Shown piece after piece: positions 1 to 6,198 of a DNA stretch of 9,666 bases. The stretch comes from Tannerella sp. GTDB lineage: Bacteria > Bacteroidota > Bacteroidia > Bacteroidales > Tannerellaceae. The DNA lies in assembly GCA_031282485.1 (NCBI GenBank), contig JAITDQ010000021.1, positions 1 through 9,666 of the forward strand. The letters run 5' to 3'. The notes under the pieces were generated by a model. It worked only from the letters and a program-made list of their open reading frames with translations, did not search any database and was not told the origin of the DNA. How positions within the stretch are numbered: position 1 is the first letter of the stretch; the number at the start of each line of letters is the position of its first letter. Both the position numbers and the translations under genes were made by a program.

Positions 1-1
1 T

Positions 2-82
2 ATTCTCATCAAAACGCTAAACGGGAAAACCGTTGTGACAATAAAGGGGACGGATAATGAAATGATAGTCAACAACCTGTAA
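2..82 (+). CDS. C-terminal end of an unrecognised protein (5' truncated)
   Basis: Reading frame 2 is open from the window edge to a TAA at 80-82 and encodes 26 residues, beginning ILIKTLNGKT and ending NEMIVNNL. The alternation of hydrophobic and polar residues (ILIKTL, VVTIKG) and the Lys/Thr/Asn-rich composition look like the last beta-strands of a real protein. Frame 1 also stays open up to 57 but gives a Cys/Arg/Asn-rich string that looks less natural. No family can be assigned from this length. The gene points toward the convergent ABC transporter operon and could share the strong bidirectional hairpin at 362-416 as its terminator, although that lies 280 nt beyond the stop codon. Confidence 0.5.
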   Translation: MLIKTLNGKTVVTIKGTDNEMIVNNL

Positions 83-225
83 AATAATCACGTGCCGTAT
101 CTGACAACACGGAGACGAAAGTGGTGAACATTCTTTCTACCGACGAGGCTGTGTCAAAGGCACGCGAAATAAATAATATATACCGGTATACTGGAACGTT
201 GAGTGAGCCATTCGTAACAGTTGCC

Positions 226-259
226 GGTCACCTTCCCCTCTTGAGAGGGGAAGGTGACC
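226..259. repeat. REP-like near-perfect palindrome
   Basis: The arms GGTCACCTTCCCCTC (226-240) and GAGGGGAAGGTGACC (245-259) are exact reverse complements of 15 nt separated by TTGA. The outer T and A of the spacer can also pair, leaving only TG unpaired. Neither side is followed by a run of T, so an intrinsic terminator is unlikely. A C/T-rich arm ending CCCCTC-TTGA-GAGGGG in a convergent intergenic space resembles the short dispersed palindromes found in many copies in Bacteroidales intergenic DNA. Copy number cannot be determined from this window. Confidence 0.6.
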
Positions 260-361
260 TTGATATCCCATACTTGTCTCCCATAACTTTCCCTTTTGTA
301 ACTTCTCCATTTTCAATGCTCCGTTCATATCCGGTCATTACATGTTATTTATTTCGCATGT

Positions 362-416
362 CAAAAAGTCCTGTTTTGTCATTGATAGCGAAGCAATGAC
401 GAAACAGGACTTTTTG
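362..416. terminator. Strong bidirectional intrinsic terminator
   Basis: The left arm at 362-384 and right arm at 394-416 are 23 nt each and pair completely apart from one G.U wobble (T377 with G401). The 9-nt loop is ATAGCGAAG. The stem starts with CAAAAAG and ends with CTTTTTG, so on either strand the GC-containing hairpin core is followed by a T-run. It lies 21 nt beyond the stop codon of the leftward ABC permease gene and is the obvious end of the dnaG-ABC transporter transcript. It can also stop rightward transcription arriving from the truncated gene at the left edge. Confidence 0.88.
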
Positions 417-437
417 AACAGCCTCAAACTGCTGGCC

Positions 438-1730
438 TCAATATCTCACCCAACGGGCTATTTCCTTAAAACCGGGCTTCTTGCCATACATTAAAATACC
501 TACACGGTAAATCTTTGCCGACAGCCAGACCATGAATACCGCCGAACCAAACAGTAATACGAGCGACACGAATATTTGCCAGAAGGGTATCTCATACGGT
601 ATGCGCACCATCATCACAACGGGTGAGGTGAACGGTATCAGCGAACACCAGAACGCAAGCGGCCCGTCCGGGTTATTCACGCTGTAAATGCCCGCATAAA
701 CGGCAAAAATGAGGAAAACCATAATGGGCGTCATAAACTGCTGCGCATCTTCCGGGCTGTCTATCGCAGAACCAATAGCGGCAAACAGCGATGCATACGA
801 TATATATCCCCCGATAAAAAATAATACAAAGTAGATAATTATTTCAGCGAAATTAAACGATCCGAGTTTGGCGAGCAACCCTCCGGACGACGACATCGCC
901 GCAGCGCCATATTGCTGCATATCCGGCAGTTCCTGTCCGCTGCTAATGCCCATGAACATTCCGCCGGCGCCAACCAGTACCGCCGTCAGCACACACCACA
1001 TAAAAACCTGCGTAAGGCCTACAAGCCCTATCCCGATTATTTTACCCATCATAAGGTCAAACGGGCGCACCGACGAAACCATTATTTCGACAATCCGGTT
1101 CGTCTTCTCTTCCATTACCCCCTGCATCACCATGGCGCCGTACATCATGATAAACATATAGATGATCAATGTAAACAGCATGCCGATGATACTGCTTATT
1201 TCCGACGACGACGCGGTAGTTGTACCGTCCTTGCCCCACTTAATGGTCTGAACATCTATGTGGACGCGGCTGTTCTCAATAATCTCATCAATATTCGGAA
1301 TATTGAACGATGCGCGTTTTTCCTTCTCAAGATATTGGCTTAATACACGATTCACCTCGCGTTTCAGGTCCTGGGGAATTTGTTTTTCCGAGTAAAAGGC
1401 TGCCGCTTTCGGGTTTTTAAGCAAATCATCCGTTATCTCGAGGAAAGCAAAAATGCCGGGATGGTGTTCCTTCGATTTTTCTACCGGCTCCTGCCCGCCG
1501 AATACGGCAAACCGGAAACTGTCCGTGTTTTCAAACAGTGAGGCGTATTTGCCGGTATGGTCAACGACGGCCACTTCCTGTATATCACTGCTTTTTATCG
1601 AAGAAAGCCACAAGGGCACAAACACCAGTGCGGCAAACAGGACAGGCGCAAACAGGGTTATCAGGATAAATGACTTTTTATTGACCCTGCGCAAATATTC
1701 TCTTTTCGTAACGATTCCTATCTTTTTCAT
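438..1730 (-). CDS. ABC-2 type transporter permease, NatB-like
   Basis: A 430-residue inner-membrane subunit of an ABC exporter. The N-terminus is a short basic cytoplasmic segment (MKKIGIVTKREYLRR) followed by TM1 at about 21-43. A soluble loop at about 44-178 comes next, as in the ABC2_membrane_3/NatB family, probably outside the membrane. A cluster of six further hydrophobic segments then lies at about 180-205, 230-258, 294-320, 333-350, 357-375 and 384-408. The motif EEKTNRIVEIMVSSV (207-221) just after TM2 is the most recognisable family signature; it is the cytoplasmic coupling stretch of Na+-efflux-type permeases. The ATG has no Shine-Dalgarno, as usual in Bacteroidota. It lies 19 nt after the ATPase stop, so the two are very likely co-translated partners. 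The transcript ends at the hairpin 362-416. The family name refers to Na+ export in Bacillus, but the substrate here is unknown; peptides, drugs or antimicrobial compounds are equally possible. Confidence 0.88.
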   Translation of the reverse strand: MKKIGIVTKREYLRRVNKKSFILITLFAPVLFAALVFVPLWLSSIKSSDIQEVAVVDHTGKYASLFENTDSFRFAVFGGQEPVEKSKEHHPGIFAFLEITDDLLKNPKAAAFYSEKQIPQDLKREVNRVLSQYLEKEKRASFNIPNIDEIIENSRVHIDVQTIKWGKDGTTTASSSEISSIIGMLFTLIIYMFIMMYGAMVMQGVMEEKTNRIVEIMVSSVRPFDLMMGKIIGIGLVGLTQVFMWCVLTAVLVGAGGMFMGISSGQELPDMQQYGAAAMSSSGGLLAKLGSFNFAEIIIYFVLFFIGGYISYASLFAAIGSAIDSPEDAQQFMTPIMVFLIFAVYAGIYSVNNPDGPLAFWCSLIPFTSPVVMMVRIPYEIPFWQIFVSLVLLFGSAVFMVWLSAKIYRVGILMYGKKPGFKEIARWVRY

Positions 1731-1749
1731 CTGTACATAATTTTAACGG

Positions 1750-2664
1750 TTAGACACTTTTTCCTACGACTTTCAAAAATACTTCGTTCATGGAAGGCAA
1801 CTCCTCTGCAAACGAAAAAATCTCATATTTCTGCGTCAGCACATTCAGCAGTGCGGAATTACTTATTTCTTTTTCCTTACGGATGCGGACGTTAAGGGTA
1901 TTATTCGACCCCGCCGTTTCGGAAAGAACGGTAAACAGATCGTCCGGCGAAGATTCGAATACGTCATTCCTTATACATATATTAAATGTATTGGATTTAA
2001 AACGGTTGCGGACTTCGTCTACATGACCGGACAGCACAACTTCCGATTTGTTTATCAATGCAATGTCATCGCATATTTCTTCCACCGACGCCATATTGTG
2101 GGTAGAAAAAATGATCGTCCGCCCGGCGTTCTTCAAGTCAATAATCTCTTTCTTCAGCTGTTCCGTATTGACGGGATCAAAGCCGCTGAACGGTTCGTCA
2201 AAAATCAGCAAATCCGGTTCGTGTATCACCGTCACGATAAACTGTACTTTCTGCTGCATGCCTTTCGACAGCTCTTCGAGTTTCCTGTTCCACCATTGCG
2301 CAAGATCAAATTTCTCAAACCACAGCATCAGGCGGCGTTTTGCTTCGTTCGCCGAGAGTCCCTTCAGGCGGGCAAGGTAAATAGCCTGCTCGCCGACCTT
2401 CATCTTTTTATACAACCCGCGTTCTTCCGGCAAATAGCCGATACGATAGATATCCGAAGGGAGGTAAGGACGGCCGTCGATAAAGACCTCTCCGCTGTCG
2501 GGCGCGGTAATACGGTTAATGATTCGAATCAGTGTCGTCTTCCCCGCACCGTTCGGGCCTAACAAACCAAAAATCATTCCCTGCGGAACGCTGATACTGA
2601 CTTTATTCAGTGCGCAGTGATTGGTATACTGTTTTACGACATCTTTTGTTTCTAAAAAGTTCAT
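1750..2664 (-). CDS. ABC transporter ATP-binding protein, NatA-like
   Basis: A 304-residue nucleotide-binding subunit that would energise the adjacent NatB-like permease. Visible motifs are Walker A GPNGAGKTT (36-44), the signature LSKGMQQK (132-139), Walker B DLLIFDEP (151-158), the D-loop SGFD (160-163) and the switch histidine in STHN (H189). In the Q-loop area the sequence reads GYLPEERGLY (76-85), which is typical of the NatA branch, where a conventional Q is not obvious. After about residue 215 comes an 85-residue C-terminal extension matching the accessory domain (DUF4162-like) of this branch, ending in SMNEVFLKVVG. The start ATG lies 31 nt after the dnaG stop and 19 nt separate it from the permease gene, so dnaG and the transporter probably share a transcript. 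The ATPase call is secure; the substrate is not known. Confidence 0.93.
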   Translation of the reverse strand: MNFLETKDVVKQYTNHCALNKVSISVPQGMIFGLLGPNGAGKTTLIRIINRITAPDSGEVFIDGRPYLPSDIYRIGYLPEERGLYKKMKVGEQAIYLARLKGLSANEAKRRLMLWFEKFDLAQWWNRKLEELSKGMQQKVQFIVTVIHEPDLLIFDEPFSGFDPVNTEQLKKEIIDLKNAGRTIIFSTHNMASVEEICDDIALINKSEVVLSGHVDEVRNRFKSNTFNICIRNDVFESSPDDLFTVLSETAGSNNTLNVRIRKEKEISNSALLNVLTQKYEIFSFAEELPSMNEVFLKVVGKSV

Positions 2665-2695
2665 TTTGTTTACTGTTATAATTTCATGTGTATGT

Positions 2696-4786
2696 TTATT
2701 TTCCTATACCGGTTACAATCCTTTCGCCTAACGCTTTACTTAACTTGAGTTTTGTCCCGTCGAGCGCGATTCGTTCCCTCAAAAGCGCTATGACCCTTTC
2801 CTCGTCGGACTGAAATTCTTTTATTTGCCTGTTCACATCGTCGATTTTATGCTTTACGATAGCATTTTTCAATGTAAACAAATCATGTATGATCCAGCGT
2901 TCCAGTTGATCCCGTTCTTTTCGTCTTTTCCGGGCTTCGTTTTCCGCTTCCTGCTGTTCTTCCGAGATCGTTGTCTGTTGCAGCGCTGTTTCTTCCGGGT
3001 CTCTGAAATATTTGCTCAGCCGGTACTTGCTGCTTATCATATCCGCAGCCAGTTCGCTGACTTCAAGATCCGGATGAGCAAGGAAATAATGAGAAGCGAT
3101 AAATTCTTCATTTTCACATTGGGCAACCGCTTCTTCCAATATCTGTCGGTAGATTGGCGTCTGAATTTCTATCCCGTCTTTTTGCAGTTCCGACCGTATA
3201 TATTCCGCAACCTTCACAACGCGTCCGGCGCCATTTTCCGTTTCCGCAACAACAAAAAGCGCACGCTCTCCATAACGTAATATATAGCGCAACAGGATGG
3301 ATTCGTATTTTTTTAACGGGGAATGTCGGTGTTCCCGTTTCTCAACCGCCGTTTCCGTTTCCCCGGCAGTATGTTCATCCCCGGCGGCCGTTCCATCGAC
3401 GGCATCCGGCGTGTGATTATCCGGCGCTGGATTACCCGGCGCGGAAGACGTCGAAGCGGAAAACGTCTGAACGGGACGGGGCTTCCGACTTCGTATTTTC
3501 ATGACTTCGTCAATCAGTATCTGCTCCCTCTCGTCAAAAAAATGACTACATTCCTTAATATAAACGGAACGGACAATATTATCGGGGATAACAGCGATAG
3601 TCTCCATCATCTCTTTAATAAGATTCGCCCGTTTAATCGGATCATTCTCGGCATCTTTCAGCAATAAGTCCGCTTTAAACCGTATAAAGTCCACTTCATG
3701 TTCTTTTATATACAGCGTAAAGTCAAAGGAATTGTGCGAGCGGGCAAAGGAATCCGGGTCTTCGCCTTCGGGAAAAAGAACGATCTTAACATTCATCCCT
3801 TCTTCAAGCAGCATATCGGTACCTCGTATGGCAGCTTTTATGCCGGCGGCATCGCCGTCGTAAAGTATGGTTATGTTGTCTGTGAAACGGCGGATAAGGC
3901 GAATCTGACCGTGCGTAAGCGCCGTACCCGATGAGGCGACAACGTTTTCAATCCCGGTCTGATGCATGGATATGACATCGGTATAACCTTCCACGAGGAA
4001 GCACTTGTCGGCTTTGTTAATCGCCTGACGGGCAAAATGAATGCCGTATAATTCGGAACTCTTGTGATAAATCTCGCTTTCGGGCGAATTTACGTATTTC
4101 GCAGCCTTGTCTTTTTTGCCCAGCACGCGCCCCCCGAACGCCACAACCTTCCCGCTCAACGTGTGCACAGGGAAAATGACCCGTCCATGGAAACGATCCG
4201 CAACCGTACCGTCATCACGTTTATAAACGAGGCCTGTTTTCAGCAGATAAGTCTCATTAAATCCGTGTTCTATTGCACTCTTGTATAAATCATCCCATTT
4301 GTTCGGCGCGTACCCCAGTTGAAATTTGCGTATCGTTTCTTCCCGAAAACCGCGTTCCACGAAATAGGGCATACCGATATTTTGTCCCTCTTCATGTTCG
4401 TAAAGGCGGGAAGTAAAAAATTTCTGCGCCCAGCTGTTAACGATCATCATACTCTCCCGGTCGCTTTGCATGCGTTTTTCGTCATCCGAAAGTTCCCGTT
4501 CCTTTACCTCAATATGATATTTCTTCGCCAGATAACGTAACGCCTCGAGATACGATACCTGTTCGTGCTTCATAATAAATTGTACGGGAGTGCCCCCCTC
4601 CCCGCAGGCAAAACATTTGCATATATTTTTTGAAGTAGAAACATAAAAAGAAGGCGTCCTGTCTTCATGAAAAGGACACAAACCCACAAAATTCACGCCC
4701 CTCTTTTTAAGCGTAACAAAATCCGATACGACATCAACAATCTGCGCCGCATCATAAATTTTTTCTACTGTAAGCTTATCTATCAT
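2696..4786 (-). CDS. dnaG: DNA primase
   Basis: Primase makes the RNA primers for leading- and lagging-strand synthesis and acts at the replication fork with the DnaB helicase. Numbered from the ATG at 4786 (696 residues), the N-terminal CHC2 zinc-binding domain shows CPFH (C37, H40) and CFAC (C58, C61). The polymerase core has GRVIFP (about 201-206). The TOPRIM fold has the catalytic EGYTD (266-270) and metal-binding DGDAAG (310-315). A Pro/Ala/Thr/Asp/Glu-rich linker (about 433-493) then leads to a helical C-terminal domain that should bind the helicase. The frame extends four codons upstream to a TTG at 4798, but the ATG beginning MIDKLTVEKI fits the usual primase N-terminus better. The linker contains a small in-frame repeat (3404-3448). 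The gene is first of a probable three-gene unit with the ABC transporter, and a possible promoter lies at 4815-4822. Confidence 0.97.
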   Translation of the reverse strand: MIDKLTVEKIYDAAQIVDVVSDFVTLKKRGVNFVGLCPFHEDRTPSFYVSTSKNICKCFACGEGGTPVQFIMKHEQVSYLEALRYLAKKYHIEVKERELSDDEKRMQSDRESMMIVNSWAQKFFTSRLYEHEEGQNIGMPYFVERGFREETIRKFQLGYAPNKWDDLYKSAIEHGFNETYLLKTGLVYKRDDGTVADRFHGRVIFPVHTLSGKVVAFGGRVLGKKDKAAKYVNSPESEIYHKSSELYGIHFARQAINKADKCFLVEGYTDVISMHQTGIENVVASSGTALTHGQIRLIRRFTDNITILYDGDAAGIKAAIRGTDMLLEEGMNVKIVLFPEGEDPDSFARSHNSFDFTLYIKEHEVDFIRFKADLLLKDAENDPIKRANLIKEMMETIAVIPDNIVRSVYIKECSHFFDEREQILIDEVMKIRSRKPRPVQTFSASTSSAPGNPAPDNHTPDAVDGTAAGDEHTAGETETAVEKREHRHSPLKKYESILLRYILRYGERALFVVAETENGAGRVVKVAEYIRSELQKDGIEIQTPIYRQILEEAVAQCENEEFIASHYFLAHPDLEVSELAADMISSKYRLSKYFRDPEETALQQTTISEEQQEAENEARKRRKERDQLERWIIHDLFTLKNAIVKHKIDDVNRQIKEFQSDEERVIALLRERIALDGTKLKLSKALGERIVTGIGK
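3404..3448. repeat. Three tandem 15-bp units inside the dnaG linker
   Basis: Units ATCCGGCGTGTGATT (3404-3418), ATCCGGCGCTGGATT (3419-3433) and ACCCGGCGCGGAAGA (3434-3448) are arranged head to tail. The first two differ at two positions, and the third keeps the CCGGCG core. Being 15 bp long they stay in frame and encode five-residue units in the primase linker, read as SSAPG, NPAPD and NHTPD (residues 447-461). The low-complexity composition indicates a flexible spacer that can change length without harming the flanking domains. Confidence 0.7.
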
Positions 4787-4814
4787 TGTCCGATACAAAA
4801 AATATTACAGGGGA

Positions 4815-4822
4815 CAAAATTA
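4815..4822 (-). promoter_or_regulatory. Possible -7 box for dnaG
   Basis: On the minus strand this reads TAATTTTG, a match to the Bacteroidetes -7 consensus TAnnTTTG. It lies 28 nt upstream of the dnaG ATG. No clear TTTG element is found 19-21 nt further upstream, so the call rests on the -7 box and position only. Confidence 0.35.
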
Positions 4823-4890
4823 ATAATTATCCGCAATGTTTACCCATAAACGAGCGAATAGTTTTAAACAATAGTCAATGATTAATGGGA

Positions 4891-4911
4891 GTGAAGAATG
4901 AAGGATGAAGG
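4891..4911. repeat. Three-copy heptamer direct repeat
   Basis: GTGAAGA, ATGAAGG and ATGAAGG follow each other without gaps; the second and third copies are identical and the first differs at two positions. The repeat is non-coding and lies between the divergent promoters. It is short enough to be replication slippage, and no function is evident. Confidence 0.5.
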
Positions 4912-5020
4912 CTAAATCTTATCTTTCATCTATTATAAACCCTTTATACTATATAGAATACGGGCGTGAAAAAATATGACAAATATTATATCTGCAAAAC
5001 TTTTTTAAAAAAAGATGTGA

Positions 5021-5048
5021 TTGGGAACAAAAAATTCGTGTATCTTTG
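5021..5048 (+). promoter_or_regulatory. Bacteroidetes-type promoter P1 for the prenyltransferase cluster
   Basis: TTG at 5021-5023 and TATCTTTG at 5041-5048 are separated by 17 nt. The -7 box is an exact TAnnTTTG match followed by GCGGG. The -33 element is partial and the spacing is 2 nt shorter than the common 19. Transcription would start near 5055, giving a leader of about 110 nt before the ATG at 5167. Confidence 0.6.
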
Positions 5049-5051
5049 CGG

Positions 5052-5110
5052 GTGCAATTCAAATTGTCACGCACTCTGTTCCCTGCACAGGCCGGAAACT
5101 GCGGCAGTTT
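5052..5110 (+). promoter_or_regulatory. Structured leader with two hairpins upstream of the prenyltransferase gene
   Basis: Two inverted repeats lie between the two promoter boxes. The first is an imperfect hairpin at 5052-5070, with GTG/CAC outside and CAAT/ATTG inside and a bulged T. The second is a perfect 15-nt palindrome at 5096-5110 (AAACTGC-G-GCAGTTT). The second ends 11 nt before the -7 box at 5122, close to where a -33 element would sit, so it could be a regulator-binding site for the second promoter or an RNA hairpin in the longer transcript. It matches no riboswitch that I recognise. Confidence 0.35.
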
Positions 5111-5121
5111 GAAACGTATTT

Positions 5122-5129
5122 TATCTTTG
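5122..5129 (+). promoter_or_regulatory. Second -7 box (P2) before the prenyltransferase gene
   Basis: TATCTTTG followed by CAAA matches the TAnnTTTG consensus exactly. It lies 37 nt upstream of the chosen ATG at 5167, a normal distance for a short leader. No good TTTG element is present at the expected distance; the candidate TTTG at 5108-5111 is too close. P2 may be weak or may need an activator. Confidence 0.5.
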
Positions 5130-5166
5130 CAAACCATTTTTGTTAAATTTAAAAATCAGGTTGGAT

Positions 5167-6192
5167 ATGGGATTGCTTTTATTTAATGTAAAACGGGTTA
5201 TGGGTACGGTTCGCTTCTGGATCGGGAATTCGCGTAGCAAGGCGTTGCCGCAAAGTGTGCTGCCGGCGATCCTGGCGCTGTGTATGGCTTCGCAGAAAGA
5301 GGGTTTTTCCGTTTGGCTGGGACTTTTGGGCGTTTTCGGCGTGGTGGTCGGACATCTTGGGATGAATCTTTTTGATGATTATTTCGATTATAAAGTCAAA
5401 AAAACGGACTACAGGAACCAAATGCAGCATAAGGGTATGCGTGCTCGCATCCTGAAATGTGCGTACCTTACCTCCGGTGCAACCACCTTGCAGCGCTTGC
5501 TCGTGGCCTGTTTTGTTTTCGGGGCGGTTGCCCTTGCGGCGGGATTCGTTATTTTCCTGTATCGCGGCTATGTCGTCCTGCTAATTGCTGCCCTTACGGC
5601 GTTGCTGGGGGTGTCGTATTCGGGTGCGCCGATCCGGCTGTCGTATCACGGTCTGGGGGAGATACTGATTGGGATCATGTTCGGGCCGATGCTGATGACG
5701 GGCGTCTATTATGCTGCCTGCGGGGTGTTCGACCGGTCGGTTTTATTCGTGTCCGTTCCGGTGGGGCTGTTGGTGGCTAATATCGTGTATACTCACGCGA
5801 TCATGGATTATGAGCCGGATAAGGAGGTGGGAAAAATGACGTTTGCCGTGCTGCTGAAAGATAAAAAGCGTATGCTGTTCTGCCTGCTTCTTTTGCTTGT
5901 CGCAGCTTATGGCGTTACGGTGAGCGGGGTTATATGGGGGTATTTGTCGCCTTACTGTTTGTTGTCTCTTTTGACTCTGCCTATGGCAATCAGTCTCTAT
6001 CGCCTGATGACGGAGTTTGTGCGTAACCCGGAACGCCGCTTCTCACCGCGCTTCTGGATGGGACCAATGGGCAACTGGCCGCGAACGCAATCGTTCGGCC
6101 TGGACTGGTTTATGATTCGCTGGATGCTGGCGCGCAACCTGCTGTCGTTCTTTTGTATTATAATGATGGTGATATTAGTGGTTAGTGGTTAA
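5167..6192 (+). CDS. UbiA-family membrane prenyltransferase (MenA-like)
   Basis: A polytopic membrane enzyme of 341 residues that should transfer a polyprenyl chain from its diphosphate to an aromatic or similar acceptor. The first Asp-rich motif is NLFDDYFDYKVKKTD (67-81), close to the MenA pattern NxxNDYFD. The second is DYEPDKEVGK (214-223) with DxxxD (D214, D218). These bind Mg-diphosphate. The segment YSGAPIRLSYHGLGE (151-165) corresponds to the MenA YTGGP/HGLGD region. Seven to nine hydrophobic helices are visible, with a polar loop at about 283-313 before the last one. The frame extends upstream to a TTG at 5140, but that lies only 10 nt after the P2 box, so I choose the ATG. The stop is 6 nt before the radical SAM gene, implying co-translation. 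No other menaquinone gene lies nearby, so a role as the housekeeping MenA is possible but not shown; the acceptor is unknown. Confidence 0.85.
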   Translation: MGLLLFNVKRVMGTVRFWIGNSRSKALPQSVLPAILALCMASQKEGFSVWLGLLGVFGVVVGHLGMNLFDDYFDYKVKKTDYRNQMQHKGMRARILKCAYLTSGATTLQRLLVACFVFGAVALAAGFVIFLYRGYVVLLIAALTALLGVSYSGAPIRLSYHGLGEILIGIMFGPMLMTGVYYAACGVFDRSVLFVSVPVGLLVANIVYTHAIMDYEPDKEVGKMTFAVLLKDKKRMLFCLLLLLVAAYGVTVSGVIWGYLSPYCLLSLLTLPMAISLYRLMTEFVRNPERRFSPRFWMGPMGNWPRTQSFGLDWFMIRWMLARNLLSFFCIIMMVILVVSG

Positions 6193-6198
6193 AATTGT

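Larger units (their letters stand above)
83..437. other. Convergent intergenic region with two palindromes and no convincing gene
   Basis: This 355-nt gap lies between the 3' end of the truncated left gene and the stop codon of the ABC permease. It contains a 12-nt perfect palindrome (TATACCGGTATA, 179-190), the repeat-like palindrome at 226-259 and the terminator hairpin at 362-416, each described separately where warranted. An open frame of 92 codons starts with GTG at 121, with GGAG at 111-114. It runs straight through both palindromes and stops inside the terminator stem, so I do not call it a gene. Nothing else recognisable is present. Confidence 0.6.
4787..5166. other. Divergent intergenic region between dnaG and the prenyltransferase gene
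   Basis: A 380-nt AT-rich region with no convincing gene. It holds a possible leftward dnaG box (4815-4822), a heptamer repeat (4891-4911), a rightward promoter (5021-5048), a structured leader (5052-5110) and a second rightward box (5122-5129). The stretch at about 4912-5020 is AT-rich and I see no further signal in it, except an oligo-T/oligo-A palindromic run (TTTTTTAAAAAAA, 5001-5013). A 62-codon frame on the minus strand (4949-5137) is rejected as a gene. Confidence 0.6.

Noticed and set aside
137..328. 63-codon minus-strand frame in the same gap
   Set aside because: It is largely a translation of the palindrome and AT-rich flanks, with no protein-like pattern or start signal.
121..399. 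92-codon plus-strand frame starting with GTG and preceded by GGAG
   Set aside because: It passes through both palindromes and ends inside the terminator stem, shows no recognisable domain, and the GGAG is not expected to matter in Bacteroidota.
2023..2562. 179-codon plus-strand frame opposite the ABC ATPase
   Set aside because: It is antisense to a gene with complete ATPase motifs and its own translation is His/Arg/Phe-rich with no domain.
4787..4798. Upstream TTG start for dnaG, adding four residues
   Set aside because: The ATG at 4786 gives the expected MID... primase N-terminus, and TTG starts are uncommon when an ATG is that near.
4949..5137. 62-codon minus-strand frame in the divergent promoter region
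   Set aside because: It covers the promoter boxes and hairpins and has a Cys/Arg/Phe-rich composition with no recognisable domain.
5140..5166. Upstream TTG start for the prenyltransferase, adding nine residues
   Set aside because: It lies only 10 nt beyond the P2 -7 box and the added residues are not part of the membrane domain; the ATG at 5167 is preferred.
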